Part shown: positions 35,346 through 45,480 of the stretch, one piece after another
Layout: each line of letters begins with the position of its first letter
Numbering within the stretch: position 1 is the first letter of the stretch
DNA from: Myotis daubentonii
Taxonomy: Eukaryota; Chordata; Mammalia; Chiroptera; Vespertilionidae
Direction: 5' to 3'
DNA: 64,000 nt
Assembly: GCF_963259705.1 (NCBI RefSeq)
Contig: NC_081842.1
Span: 36,359,796 to 36,423,795 of the forward strand
Notes under the pieces: generated by a model
Database searches by the model: none
Seen by the model: only the letters and a program-made list of their open reading frames with translations
Told to the model about the DNA's origin: nothing
Made by a program: the position numbers and the translations under genes

Positions 35346-35405
35346 CAGGGTGCTACAGACCCCCCTATAGAGGATAAGTAGGGTAAGAAGGTGGATAGTA
35401 CAGAA

Positions 35406-35635
35406 CTTAGATTGAGAAGATGTGCCATACTGAGTCCAAAGAAAGAAGACTCTGTATTGATCCTTAGATTGAGAAGATGTGCCATACTGAGTCCAAAGAA
35501 AGAAGACTCTGTATTGATCTTTAGATTGAGAAGATGTGCCATACTGAGTCCAAAGAAAGAAGACTCTGTATTGATCTTTAGATTAAGAAGATGTGCCATA
35601 CTGAGTCTAAAGAAAAAAGACTCTGTATTGATCTT
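35406..35635 (+). repeat. 57-bp tandem repeat, four copies, at the gag start
   Basis: Four copies with an exact 57-bp period (35406, 35463, 35520, 35577), the first three nearly identical and the fourth with a few changes. Each copy holds an ATG in the gag frame followed by the first 14-15 gag-like codons. In copies 1-3 the frame then meets a TAG within the repeat; in copy 4 it runs on into gag. Because 57 is divisible by three, another frame is open across the whole array (35391-35639), which is a shadow. Confidence 0.95.
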
Positions 35636-35863
35636 TTAACATATGTGCTTGCTAGCAGAGGAATTAAGGTTACTCCCAGTCAGACAGAACGTTTTATACA
35701 AGAAGTATGTCCATGCTTTTCTGAGGAAGGAAAGGTAAATGTAATGGCATGGGAGAAGGTAGGCCCAAGGAGCCTTATCCTTAACCCCACTGCAGCCTTT
35801 CTACCCTGGGAAAGTGCAGGATTGGCAAGCTCTCCCTGGGATGATAGATCAGGACTCAGGTAA
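35591..35863 (+). pseudogene. gag: gag N-terminal (matrix) fragment of mini-ERV
   Basis: A 90-codon open frame starting in the fourth copy of the 57-bp repeat. It contains RGIKV, then a Gln/Glu-rich stretch and VCPCFSEEG about 40 residues in, and a later tryptophan followed by KVG. This pattern is that of the matrix domain of betaretroviral Gag. A complete Gag is several times longer; here the frame ends after about 90 codons and the downstream genes are missing. It is a remnant with no evidence of function. Confidence 0.75.
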
Positions 35864-35947
35864 TAGCGGAAAGCGCCAATCCTACTCTTAAAATGGATAT
35901 AAGAGAGCATTTGAGGTTTTTCTTTTTAATGCTTTCTTTTAAAAAAT

Positions 35948-35963
35948 AAAAAAAGGGGGAATT
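35948..35963 (+). other. polypurine tract of mini-ERV
   Basis: An A run followed by ggggga and att directly before the 3' LTR TG, the expected plus-strand primer position. Confidence 0.85.
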
Positions 35964-36660
35964 TGCCGGGAGCCGGTCCATCCTTGCTGTTTCAAGGGAC
36001 CTGGCATATATGGCATATGGTTCTTAATATGTTTGCTCACCTTCTTGGCGCTGTGTTTTAACCAAGGTCACCTCTCCGAGAAAGGTTGAATCCCCAGGTA
36101 GGGATTTTCCCCTTAAGTTAGGGAGGGAATAAAACCCCTCAACTAAGTGCCAGGCGGGTAATTAATCCCTTTAACTACGAACAATCATGCTTAAACTACA
36201 TAATCTTTTCTCCCTGGAATGGAGATAAGAAACGCCCTAACCTTTGTAATAGAGATTGATAGGATTGAATCAACTGGTATAAATACAGTTGTAACAAGAC
36301 AGAAACACTCAGAACTTCAGACAGAATTCAGAAGACAGAACCTACGCGGGACCTGGAGATGGAGGAGCTTCGCTGGAGAGAACATGGCAAGGGATCCTGG
36401 ACTGAACCTGACTGCAGAGGTTGGCAAGAGAGCCTGACTAGAACCTGGTGACTGAACCTGACTGGAGTACCTGGACAGAACCTGGCTGGAGATCCTAAGC
36501 AGAACCTCTCTGGAGATCCAGACCAGAACTTGGCTGGAGACCCTGACAAGAGAACCCGGCTATGATGATCACCTGAATGCTGCCTCTGTGTCATTCCTTC
36601 TTCACCGACTCCGTCTACGCCTTCGGGAACCCCTGGACCCGCTGGGGCTAGACCCCGGCA
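35964..36660 (+). repeat. 3' LTR of mini-ERV
   Basis: Starts TGCCGGGAGCCGG and ends GACCCCGGCA, 697 bp, followed by the duplication aatagt. Closely similar to the 5' LTR apart from a shorter unit array downstream of the TATA box and scattered substitutions. The 113-codon minus-strand frame 36328-36669 is an artefact of the array. Confidence 0.94.
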
Positions 36661-36666
36661 AATAGT

Positions 36667-36910
36667 CAATAATAAACTTCACATATTTAAAGTACACAAT
36701 ATGATGTTTTGACTTATGTAGACGCCCACAAAGCAATCACTATAATCATGGTAAATATTTCTTCTTTCCCTTTGCAATCTCTCCTTTTCACTATCTCCTA
36801 TTTCCTGCCTTTCTGGCATCCAATGATTTGGTTTTTGTCATCATAGATTAGTTTCATATTTTAGAATTTTATATACACAGAATCATATATGCTTTCTGAC
36901 ATGGGAGATA
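36667..36910 (-). repeat. possible old L1 3' fragment
   Basis: atttaaagtacacaatatga, tggcatccaatgatttggtt, and agaattttatatacacagaa followed by tcatatatgctttctgacat resemble the complement of an old L1 3' UTR. It continues from the ERV insertion point. Confidence 0.45.
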
Positions 36911-38127
36911 AGAAATTCTGTATTCTGTATGAAAAGTTTCAGCTATCTGGCATAGTATTATATGCAAGTCATTTGCAGAGGCATTTTGTTGGGGGAATAA
37001 AAGAACAGGATTTTCTCTTGTAGCCATCCAGGGGTGAATGTGCTAATGGTATTATCACTGCTTCTGGTATTACATGACTGAACTTGCATGGCTTCTCTTC
37101 ACATGGCCCTATAGGTACTTGAAATGTACTCTTTGCTCATATTACTATGATATTTAGCTTTCTTCCTCATACATGAAAAATCCTTCATTTAGCCAAATAC
37201 AGTGAATTTTGAAAAATGAGCTTATGGTTTGGTCAAGTCTGTCAGAAAATAAGACAATTGAATCAGTAAGCATTACAAACATGCATCATATAATCACACT
37301 TATCTATCAAACAAACACGCCAGTCTGTTGACAAGTGGAGGTTAAATCCCTGCAACACATAGCAATACAGGTTCCGTGTTTGGTATCTGAACTTCTTAAA
37401 AACTTTCTGGAATATCACCAAGACTGTCTCATCAGAATTCATTTCCCCTGCCAAAGTATTCCATAAGTGTGGAAGAGATAAAACTGCAACACAGAAACAT
37501 ATGGGCAGAAGATAAAAGGAGATCAGTGAACAGGAAAATATGTTTCTTAAAATCTGTGCTGCAGTAATTTTTCTTCTCAGTTTTGTTGTTTGTTTTGCCA
37601 TTTAATGCCCATACCCAACATTAAGAATGTTTCTACCCAACAGCAAAAAAAATAAATTGATTCAGACCAAAAACAGTCAATTCAGTTAATAAAATAACAA
37701 CATAGACAAATGGAAATCAAATTGTTTTATTATTTTATAATACATTGGTTGATTTATTTGAGTGTAGTGTAAGCACAGCCCGAATGACTAGTAACAATGT
37801 TGTTTTTCATTTAGAATTTGCTTTATCTGCAATCATGAGTATTTTACTACTTGTGTTCCATTGTGTTTTATGCAATGTTCATTATCATAAGTTTATTGCT
37901 TTCTTCAAAGTATTATATCTGAGAAATGAGTAAATTTCCTCAAAGAGATAAATGATATTTGAGATATAGTCTGTAATTCTAACTAGGTAGGCTCCTATGA
38001 GTTAGTTGCTATGGTAAATAGATATCTATCTCAGCATAACTTTTCCTAGATACATTTATTTTCTGTGGTATATAATGTTAATGTTAACTGTGTTTCCACA
38101 TTTAATTTTTCCCAAGAATATATTTTC
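36911..38127. other. no recognisable feature
   Basis: AT-rich unique sequence. A 112-codon minus-strand frame at 37263-37601 has a hydrophobic middle but no recognisable domain, no upstream signal and no neighbours, so I do not call it a gene. Confidence 0.4.
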
Positions 38128-38133
38128 AATTTT

Positions 38134-38872
38134 TGCCGGGAGCCGGTCCATCCTTGCTGTTTCAAGGGACCTGGCATATATGGCATACGGTTCTTAATAT
38201 GTTTGCTCACCTTCCTGGCACTGTGTTTTAACCAAAGTCACCTCTCCGAGAAAGGTTGAATCCCCAGGTAGGGATTTTCCCCTGAAGTTAGGGAGGGAAT
38301 AAAACCCCTCAACTAAGTGCCAGGTGGGTAATTAATCCCTTTAACTACGAACAATCATGCTTAAACTACACAATCTTTTCTCCCTGGAATGGAGATAAGA
38401 AACGCCCTAACCTTTGTAATAGAGATTGATAGGATTGAATCAACTGGTATAAATACAATTGTAACAAGACAGAAACACTCAGAACTTAGAACAGAATCAA
38501 GAAGACAGAGCCTACACGGAGCCTAGAGACAGAAGAACTTCGCTGGAGAGAGCATGCCGGAGGATCCTGGAGAGGGACTGGCCTCGGAGCCTAGAGACAG
38601 AGCCTAGCAGGAGAACATGGCAAGGGATCCTGGACTGAACCTGACTACAGAGATTGGCAGGAGAACCTGACTGGAACCTGGACACTGAACCTGACTGGAG
38701 AGCCTGGACAGAACCTGGCTGGAGATCCGAAGCAGAACCTCTCTGGAGATCCGGGCTAGAGATCCTGGCTAGGCTGCTGATCAACTGAACGCTGTCTCCA
38801 TATCATTCCTTCTTCACCGACTCCGTCCACACCTTTGGGGACCCCTGGACCTGCTGGGGTTGGACCCCGGCA
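38134..38872 (+). mobile_element. solo LTR of the mini-ERV family
   Basis: TGCCGGGAGCCGG...GGACCCCGGCA, 739 bp, flanked by its own 6-bp duplication aatttt (38128-38133 and 38873-38878). This shows an independent insertion that later lost its interior by LTR-LTR recombination, rather than a rearranged piece of the neighbouring provirus. TATA box at 38448-38455. The unit array is again of a different length and composition from the other two LTRs. Confidence 0.95.
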
Positions 38873-38878
38873 AATTTT

Positions 38879-39553
38879 GTTTGTCTAAGCCCTTTTATGA
38901 TATTACAAATGATAGGACAAATTCTTCAACACACTGATTGGCACTTGGTGTAGTATAGTATTTATTTGTCTTAAGTACAGAGATTCTAGAACAAACGTAC
39001 TGAAACTATTTGTCAGATAGTGGTAATACATTCTAAAATATTTTAAACATCTAAATATCAATAAAATGAAGAAATGAACTAAAATAGGACCAAATTAAGT
39101 AAATGGGAGCTTTAACAGAAATGTACACATTGAAAAAGTTGCTGGTCATAAAATATAGAGATACTAGTTGAAAAAAATTCATAATTGCTCAAAAAGCAAA
39201 CATTCTCACTAGTACCGTTTTAATTCTACAACTAAACACATAATTTGCATATTTGTGGTGCTAGTCAAATCTTTAAAAGAAAATTGTAAAGAACATAATT
39301 GACATCTCCTAAGTGATTGGAGCTGGTTGGGCATGACCTTAAAGTGAATTGTCCTTGAAGGCAATTTTAACTTTTAGAACCTTAGCTAAAGTGTGAGTGA
39401 TTAGAGAGATTAAAGGAAAAAAGAAACAAGATAGAATTTAAAGAGATGAACACACTAGCAGCAAAAGTAATTTCATTTCTTAGTATTTGCATTTATTAGT
39501 GTGATATTCTTAAAATCTATTTAATTAATTGATGAGTATTTTTGGGAAACATT
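38879..39553. other. no recognisable feature (AT-rich)
   Basis: Unique sequence; nothing assigned. Confidence 0.4.
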
Positions 39554-39570
39554 GAAAAAATATTATTTCA

Positions 39571-39794
39571 GCCTGGCTGGTGTAGCTCAGTGGTTGAGTG
39601 TTGACCTATGAACCATATGAACCAGGAGGTCACAGTTTGATACCCAGTCAGGGCACATGCCAGGGGTAGTGGGCTCTATCCACAGTAGGGGGCACGCAGA
39701 AGGCAGCCAATCAATGATTCTCTCTCATTATTATTTCTATCTCTCCCTCTCCCTTTCTTTCTCTGAAATCAATAGTTATATATTTCAAAGAAAG
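39571..39794 (+). mobile_element. Ves SINE with 17-bp target duplication
   Basis: Starts gcctggctggtgtagctcag, subtype with ttgagtgttgacctatgaac. It holds a small internal duplication (catatgaaccaggagg after ctatgaacc). Flanked by gaaaaaatattatttca (39554-39570) and gaagaaatattgtttca (39795-39811), two mismatches. Confidence 0.95.
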
Positions 39795-39884
39795 GAAGAA
39801 ATATTGTTTCATATATTCTTCCAACAGCCAAATAAAATGTGATAGATATAGAAAGTTCGTCACAATAATGAAGCAGGGTTTAAA

Positions 39885-40235
39885 GCAATCAAAACAATGG
39901 AGTACTACTCTGCTGTAAAATAAATAAATAAATAAAAATAGGAAATCTTAGCTTTTGCAACAGCCTGAATGAACCTGAAGATTATTATGCTAAGTTAAAT
40001 AAGCCAGAGAAATACAAATGCCATATGTTCTCACTTATATGTGGAATCTAATGAACAAAATAATACAGACAACAGTGTGACATTAGCCAGAGGGAAAGGG
40101 GCATTGGGGAGTAAGTGGGGGGCAATGGGCACATGATATACTATGCAGATGATGTTTTATTGAATTGTACACTTAAAACGGGTATGCTTTTGTGAACCAA
40201 TGTCACTCAATAAATTAAATTTAAAAAAAAAAACA
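39885..40235 (+). mobile_element. L1 3' end
   Basis: Blocks of the L1 ORF2 terminus and 3' UTR in order: caatggagtactactctgct, cagcctgaatgaacctgaag, ttatgctaagttaaataagc, atgttctcacttatatgtgg, ttgaattgtacacttaaaac, then aatgtcactcaataaattaa and an A tail. A 5'-truncated copy; the A tail still visible suggests a younger age than the L1M relics. Confidence 0.85.
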
Positions 40236-40313
40236 TTTCAGAATGAAAAATATACATACTTTTAAAAAAATCAATTATAAATGTAATCAATTCTGTTATC
40301 ACCATATTGAGAT

Positions 40314-41017
40314 TGCAGGCATCCTTAGGAAGGGATGCTGCAGGCATTGCCCTGTACTTATGTTACCCACATGACCTCTTTGTTTTGTCAAAAGCTGTAG
40401 GGCGCAGCTATAGGGTTAAGCCTCAGACTGAACTGTTGGAAAAGCCACAAACAAGTCCCAGCTTAGAGGGCACAGTCCTTTTAGCATAATTAGGCTTGAC
40501 CTTATGATACTCCCTAGATCTTATCTGGGTAGCTAATGGGCTGAGGGAGATACAGCAAGTGCTGCCAAAACAAGTGAAACTCACAAGAACATTGTAACTA
40601 TGGTGACCACTACCTTGTTTACCTCTGACTATAAAATAAAGGCTCAGCTTGCCTCTGGATTTCTCTCTGTGGCCTCAGCCAAGCACAGGAAGACCCACCT
40701 AGACCAGCCGTGGGCAAACTACGGCCTGCGGGCTGGATCCGGCCCGTTTGAAATGAATAAAACTAAAAAAAAAAAAAAAAAGACCGTACCCTTTTATGTA
40801 ATGATGTTTACTTTGAATTTATATTAGTTCACACAAACACTCCATCCATGCTTTTGTTCTGGCCCTCCGGTCCAGTTTAAGAACCCATTGTGGCCCTCGA
40901 GTCAAAAAGTTTACCCAGCCCTGACCTAGACCCAGCTTATTCTCTTTGTCTGTCATTTCTTCATCCTTTTGCTGCCCTCACTCAGGCTTTCAAACCCTTG
41001 GCTGAGCTGGCTTGGCA
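40314..41017 (+). repeat. probable LTR interrupted by an hAT MITE
   Basis: Left part 40314-40704 contains ctataaaataaaggctcagc, a TATA/poly(A) context of LTR type, followed by ctctggatttctctctgtgg. The right part after the MITE (40924-41017) continues the U5-like segment. Starts tgcaggcatcc and may end at cttggca. No target duplication found; boundaries uncertain. Confidence 0.5.
40705..40923. mobile_element. hAT MITE, second copy, with 8-bp target duplication
   Basis: cagccgtgggcaaactacgg at the left, aagtttacccagccctg at the right; flanked by acctagac at 40697-40704 and 40924-40931. The interior (gtttgaaatgaataaaacta, an A run, tttgaatttatattagttca, atccatgcttttgttctgg) is almost the same as the copy at 17952, differing mainly in the A-run length. 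Confidence 0.95.
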
Positions 41018-41980
41018 CAAAAAGCCTTTTAACTTTTACCAGCTATGGCTCAGAATCCAATATTCTCCCAAGCTTATCAATGTATTTAATAACTACATAT
41101 TTTAGGGCAGTTGTATTTTGCAACAGTGTCCTCATATTCTTACATCAAGTATATCCTAACTATATGAATTGTGTCCTTTGACTTCTATGAAATAAAGATC
41201 ATTGTTCTCCAATAGAATGCCTATCAAATATTTCATGTTTGAATGTCTGAAATACACATAAAATTGATGATTTTGAGTACTTGCCTATGCCTTTCTAACA
41301 CTAGGGCTTTACATAAAGTCAATTCTCAGGATGAGATTGATTAAATAGAGAGACCATGCTGTTAAGGATAAAGAACATTTCTGAAAATTGGTACTTACCT
41401 GCCAATCTCAGTAATACTACTATTCTAACAGATATTGGAAGGAGTTCTTGTTATCCCTGTAATGTCCATATGAGGACAGTGAATGGGAGATTTACTGCAT
41501 TTCCATAGGCTTATAGCAAGGAAACAATGGAACTGTGATTCACTCCAGTCCATGTCATTTAGCAAAAGCATTCTCTTTTCCCTAGTTATGATGCACTGGG
41601 TTTCACTTTCGGCATGTGAAAGCTAGGGGAGATTCTGAAATTTGACTGGCTCCTTTAGCTTAAGTTCCTATAATCATTTACCTTCTGCTTAAATGGTTAT
41701 TAAGTTATAAGAAAGTTTTTTTTCCCTTAGGGGAAACAAAAAGGATATCAGAACTGACTATAACATTATGTGAATGATTTTAAGCAAAAGAACATTTTAG
41801 GTAGAGCCTTTGCCAATGTTCTTTAGTCAAAATACTAGAATACATATATATGACAGAAAATTATACAAGGAAACATGTTACCTCAGTTTAGTGCTTTGAA
41901 TTCAATCAGTGTATTAAAGAGTTGAAGACATTTATTACAGCCTATATTTTAGACATTGATCTTAGTCCTGGTTAAGTCTG
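41018..41980. other. no recognisable feature
   Basis: Unique sequence; nothing assigned. Confidence 0.4.
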
Positions 41981-41981
41981 C

Positions 41982-42030
<49 letters not shown>

Positions 42031-42072
42031 ATCTATCTATCTATCTTGCATCATCTATTTGTCTATCTATTA
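41981..42072. repeat. (TCTA)n microsatellite, interrupted
   Basis: A long tcta array with an interruption at catcta and gcatcatc; the second half is decayed. Confidence 0.96.
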
Positions 42073-42079
42073 TCTACCT

Positions 42080-42484
42080 CAGCAATTTTCAACCTTTTTC
42101 ATATCATAGCACACATAATCTAACCACTATAATTCTGCAGCACACCAAAAAATATTATATTTTTGCCAATCTGACAAAAAATATAGGTATCTTTTTGATT
42201 CATTCACATCAGACATCTATTATTATGTTGGTTGTTGTCATTTTCCCATTTGACAACTTAAGGGAAAAGAGGTCAGTGCCCCTGACTAAGTAGTCAGGGA
42301 TTGGATCTTTTAACAATTCTTGTGGCATACCAGTGTGATATGGCATACAAATTTTGTACATAATTGGTGATTAAAATAATCATAAAACATTTGTGCATCT
42401 TTATAACTCTCTATGTCATACATACTTTATGACCTTTGACATGTCCCTTTGTGTCCTCTGATTTCTAAAACAGGAAAATCACTG
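42080..42484. mobile_element. hAT-like MITE
   Basis: Begins cagcaattttcaaccttttt and contains catatcatagcacacataat, tgcagcacaccaaaaaatat, gccaatctgacaaaaaatat, aagggaaaagaggtcagtgc and cttgtggcataccagt, the order of a bat hAT MITE. A possible right end is aggaaaatcactg. I could not find a clean 8-bp duplication, so the right boundary is tentative. Confidence 0.6.
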
Positions 42485-42621
42485 CACTACAGCCCAGCTT
42501 TCTCATTAGCAAATGTTTCTGATATTATGAAACAGGAATATAGCAGAAGACCTTGATTTAAAAGTGCTAATTGGTTTAGAGAATCTATTAAAAAGCACAA
42601 CTAGCAAAACACTAAATATCC

Positions 42622-42834
42622 GGTTTGGCTCAGTGGATAGAGCGTCAGCCTGCATACTGAAGGGTCCCAGGTTTGATTCCGGTCAAGGGCACATGCCCAG
42701 GTTATGGGCTCAATCCCCAGTGGGGGACTTGCAGGAGGCAGCCGATCCATGATTCTCTCTCATCATGGATGTTTCTATTTCTCTCTCCCTCTTCCTTCCT
42801 CTCTGAAATCAATAAAATCATATTTAAAAAAAAT
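42622..42834 (+). mobile_element. Ves SINE, slightly 5'-truncated
   Basis: Starts ggtttggctcagtggatag (the first ~10 bases of the family are missing), B box ggtttgattcc, tail tgaaatcaataaaatcatat. Flanked by actaaatatcc (42611-42621) and actaaacatcc (42835-42845), one mismatch, so the truncation arose at insertion. Confidence 0.93.
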
Positions 42835-42845
42835 ACTAAACATCC

Positions 42846-44854
42846 CGATAAAGAAAAAACACACAAAAACCTACAGTAGCTATGGGGTAGTAGGTATTTG
42901 ACAGTGATTAATTTGAAGATTTCCAGTTTATCTCTGCAGGTATGGGTAATTAAAGACAAACTAGGGAAAAATATCTTTATCTTCTCATTCTAAATCATCA
43001 TAAGGCAGGTCTCATTATTTCTATTGTCCATACCTCCCAGCCCTCAACACTTATTCTTACCACTCTAATCTTTTTAAAGTTAAACAAATCGTACTTCTAG
43101 GCTGATAGATAAGTTATTATTTGTGATATGTAAGGGACCTATTTTAAAATATCAACTAATCCTACAAATAAAAGCTCATTTTCAATGATTAAAAAAAAAA
43201 AGCAATGACAACTAATGATTTTGAAATCCTGACCTAAATGATCAAAGAACTATGAGTGTAGAGGAAAACTTCTAGAAGGGAGAATATTATCTATAAAAGG
43301 CAGACCTTGGGGATTTCTTCCATATATCATACAGATCAGACCATAGTGAAACAAACAGCAGGCATCTACTCCCAACTCACCACCCTGAGCAGATGCTGCT
43401 TTAGACACCGGATATCAACAGAGCACAATCTGGCTACCGTGCTCCATCACTAGCATTTTCTTGTTGGAAGGCTGTGCTTGGATGCTGATCCTAAAGACAG
43501 GTGAAAGAAAGACAAAGGCCACTTTCCTTAGAGCAGCACCTCAAAAAGAGATTAAGTAGAAAAATTCCACTCCTGCGATGATGCAGTCCATGTTCTAAGC
43601 CTCACTAGTGCCTGGATCCTGAGCCGGGAAATGACTCTGATAGTAACTAATCAACCAGTTATACATACAGGTCTAGGACAAAAGGCCACAAAAAACAAGG
43701 GATGACGGTCACCAATACACTGAGAAAGTTTGGTCTAATATATCCACAGTAAATTCTGAGTTATATAAACAAGTACAAAGAACAATTCTTTTTTATTACC
43801 CCTAGAACACTACCACATTTTTGTTACATTACTTTCACATAACCAAAACTCAATACATTGGAATAATCAGCTCTGAAAGTCACATATTTTGGCCAAAATG
43901 AAAAAATAAGGAAAATTAATAACATAAAGATATAAAACTTTGCAACCCACACATCCGTATAAAAAATTCACCTTAAAACTTTTTTATAAATAATAACTTA
44001 TTTAGGTAATTTAAGTCAATCAAAGTATTACATATAACTATGTATGGCAGACAGCCAAACCTAAAAATAGAATAAATAATCAGTTCTAAAAAGTCTACTT
44101 ATCAAACATGAAAGAAATAAGTAACTAAAAGAGTTTATAAATATTATAAATATGACTAGATTATAATTATTGAATTAATAAATAAATCTGGAATAGGGTG
44201 AACTACAAAGACTTAATAAATATATCTAGAAACATTTAAGTGGGCAATATAAAACATACACATACACAAATCTCTGTCAAGATTAATCAATAAATGGGGG
44301 GATGAGCAAAACATTGACAAAGAGAAAGCTTAAAACTTCCAATAAAGAAGCAATCAAAATATTCTAAACATTTAATTCCTACTTTGGGTAATATAGAAGG
44401 TCAGTTACCCCTCCCCACAAATGTTCTTCTGCAAAGTTCATCTAGATTCTTGATAAATTACAGCAAATACACCTTTCAACATTCTTCTAGACTTGCTAGA
44501 AAGTAATGAGCCACCCCCCACCCCCACCGAAATAAAAAAGAATATAAAGCCGTGAATGAAGCAAGAAGTACCAAAGGTTAAAACAACTTGAAAAATGTAT
44601 TTGTTTATTAGACACATGTCTACATTTGAACTAAAATGGAATTCTATGCTTTGTGATCTTGGGAAGAAGTTGGGGTCTAATCTTAGACTCCTTTATACTT
44701 GAAATTAGATGATGGAAAGTAGCCAATAGCAGTTCAGGGAAAAATCAAAATCCTTGCTGGAAGAAGGCAAGATTAAGATCCTCTGGATTACCACAAAATA
44801 AGGCTCATAATTATGAAAAATACCAGACATTCAACAATACAAAATTACTCTAAG
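42846..44854. other. no recognisable feature (AT-rich)
   Basis: About 2 kb of unique AT-rich DNA with a short C-rich run near 44512. No gene, and no repeat I can name. Confidence 0.4.
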
Positions 44855-45480
44855 TGACTATCACTAATTGGAATGCAAATTTTAAACCCTCATGGAGATG
44901 AGTTTGGCAACATTTATCAAAATATTTTAAGCATGTACCTTTAACTCATTCCATATCTAGCTCTAGCAATCTATGTCAGATACACTGGCAAAAATACATA
45001 ATGACACATGCACAGAATATGAATTGTGGCTTTACTTATAATAACCAATGAATAAAACTATTCACATTTTATCAATATGGATGGGGAAAATAAAACATGG
45101 CTTATCTGTAAATGAAAATTTTGAATATAAAAAGGATTGAGGAAGGTCTTTCTATGCTATAGAATAATTGCTAGAATACTTTTTTTAAATTAAAAGAAAA
45201 AATGAAATGTAGAACATTGTTCATAGCATACTTCATATAAAACATATTTTTTTGTTTGAAAGAGAAATATGTGTTTGTGTTCATATGTATATGTATTTGG
45301 TATGTGTATATATATTTTGCTTATATTTTTTTAAAAAAATGAGGGTAGAATAAGCAAAAATTCATAAATGTATAACAAATCTGAGGAGTGAGGAAACAGG
45401 TAAGACTTCTCTGAATTTACCTTGATTTTAGAATAGTTTAATGTTTTACATAAGTAAAAATAAATCAAAATGAAAGTAAA
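44855..45480 (+). repeat. old L1/HAL1-type 3' relic
   Basis: Blocks in LINE order: gagtttggcaacatttatca, ctagctctagcaatctatg, cttacttataataaccaatg, aaaaaggattgaggaaggtc, cagcatactt-like tcatagcatacttcatataa, and a tail with atttaccttgattttagaat. Strongly diverged; the text fits the L1ME/HAL1 group. Confidence 0.65.

Larger units (their letters stand above)
34398..36660 (+). mobile_element. miniature class II endogenous retrovirus, internally deleted
   Basis: A 2.26-kb element with two LTRs in the same orientation (34398-35156, 35964-36660), a Lys-type primer binding site, a short leader, a 57-bp x4 repeat, an N-terminal gag fragment and a polypurine tract. Matching 6-bp duplications (aatagt) flank it. 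The 6-bp duplication, the Lys-type primer site and the gag fragment point to a betaretrovirus-like (ERV2) group. Only about 800 bp separate the LTRs: the rest of gag and all of pro, pol and env are absent, so mobilisation would need another provirus. Confidence 0.93.

Noticed and set aside
35111..35599. 162-codon minus-strand and 82-codon plus-strand frames with 19-residue repeats
   Set aside because: Shadows of the 57-bp tandem repeat, whose length is a multiple of three; the gag frame is a different one.
35406..35635. CRISPR-like regularity
   Set aside because: Units are directly adjacent with no unique spacers, lie in a retroviral leader, and the DNA is from a eukaryote.
37263..37601. 112-codon minus-strand frame with hydrophobic stretch
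   Set aside because: Hydrophobicity follows from AT-rich codons; no recognised family and no supporting context.
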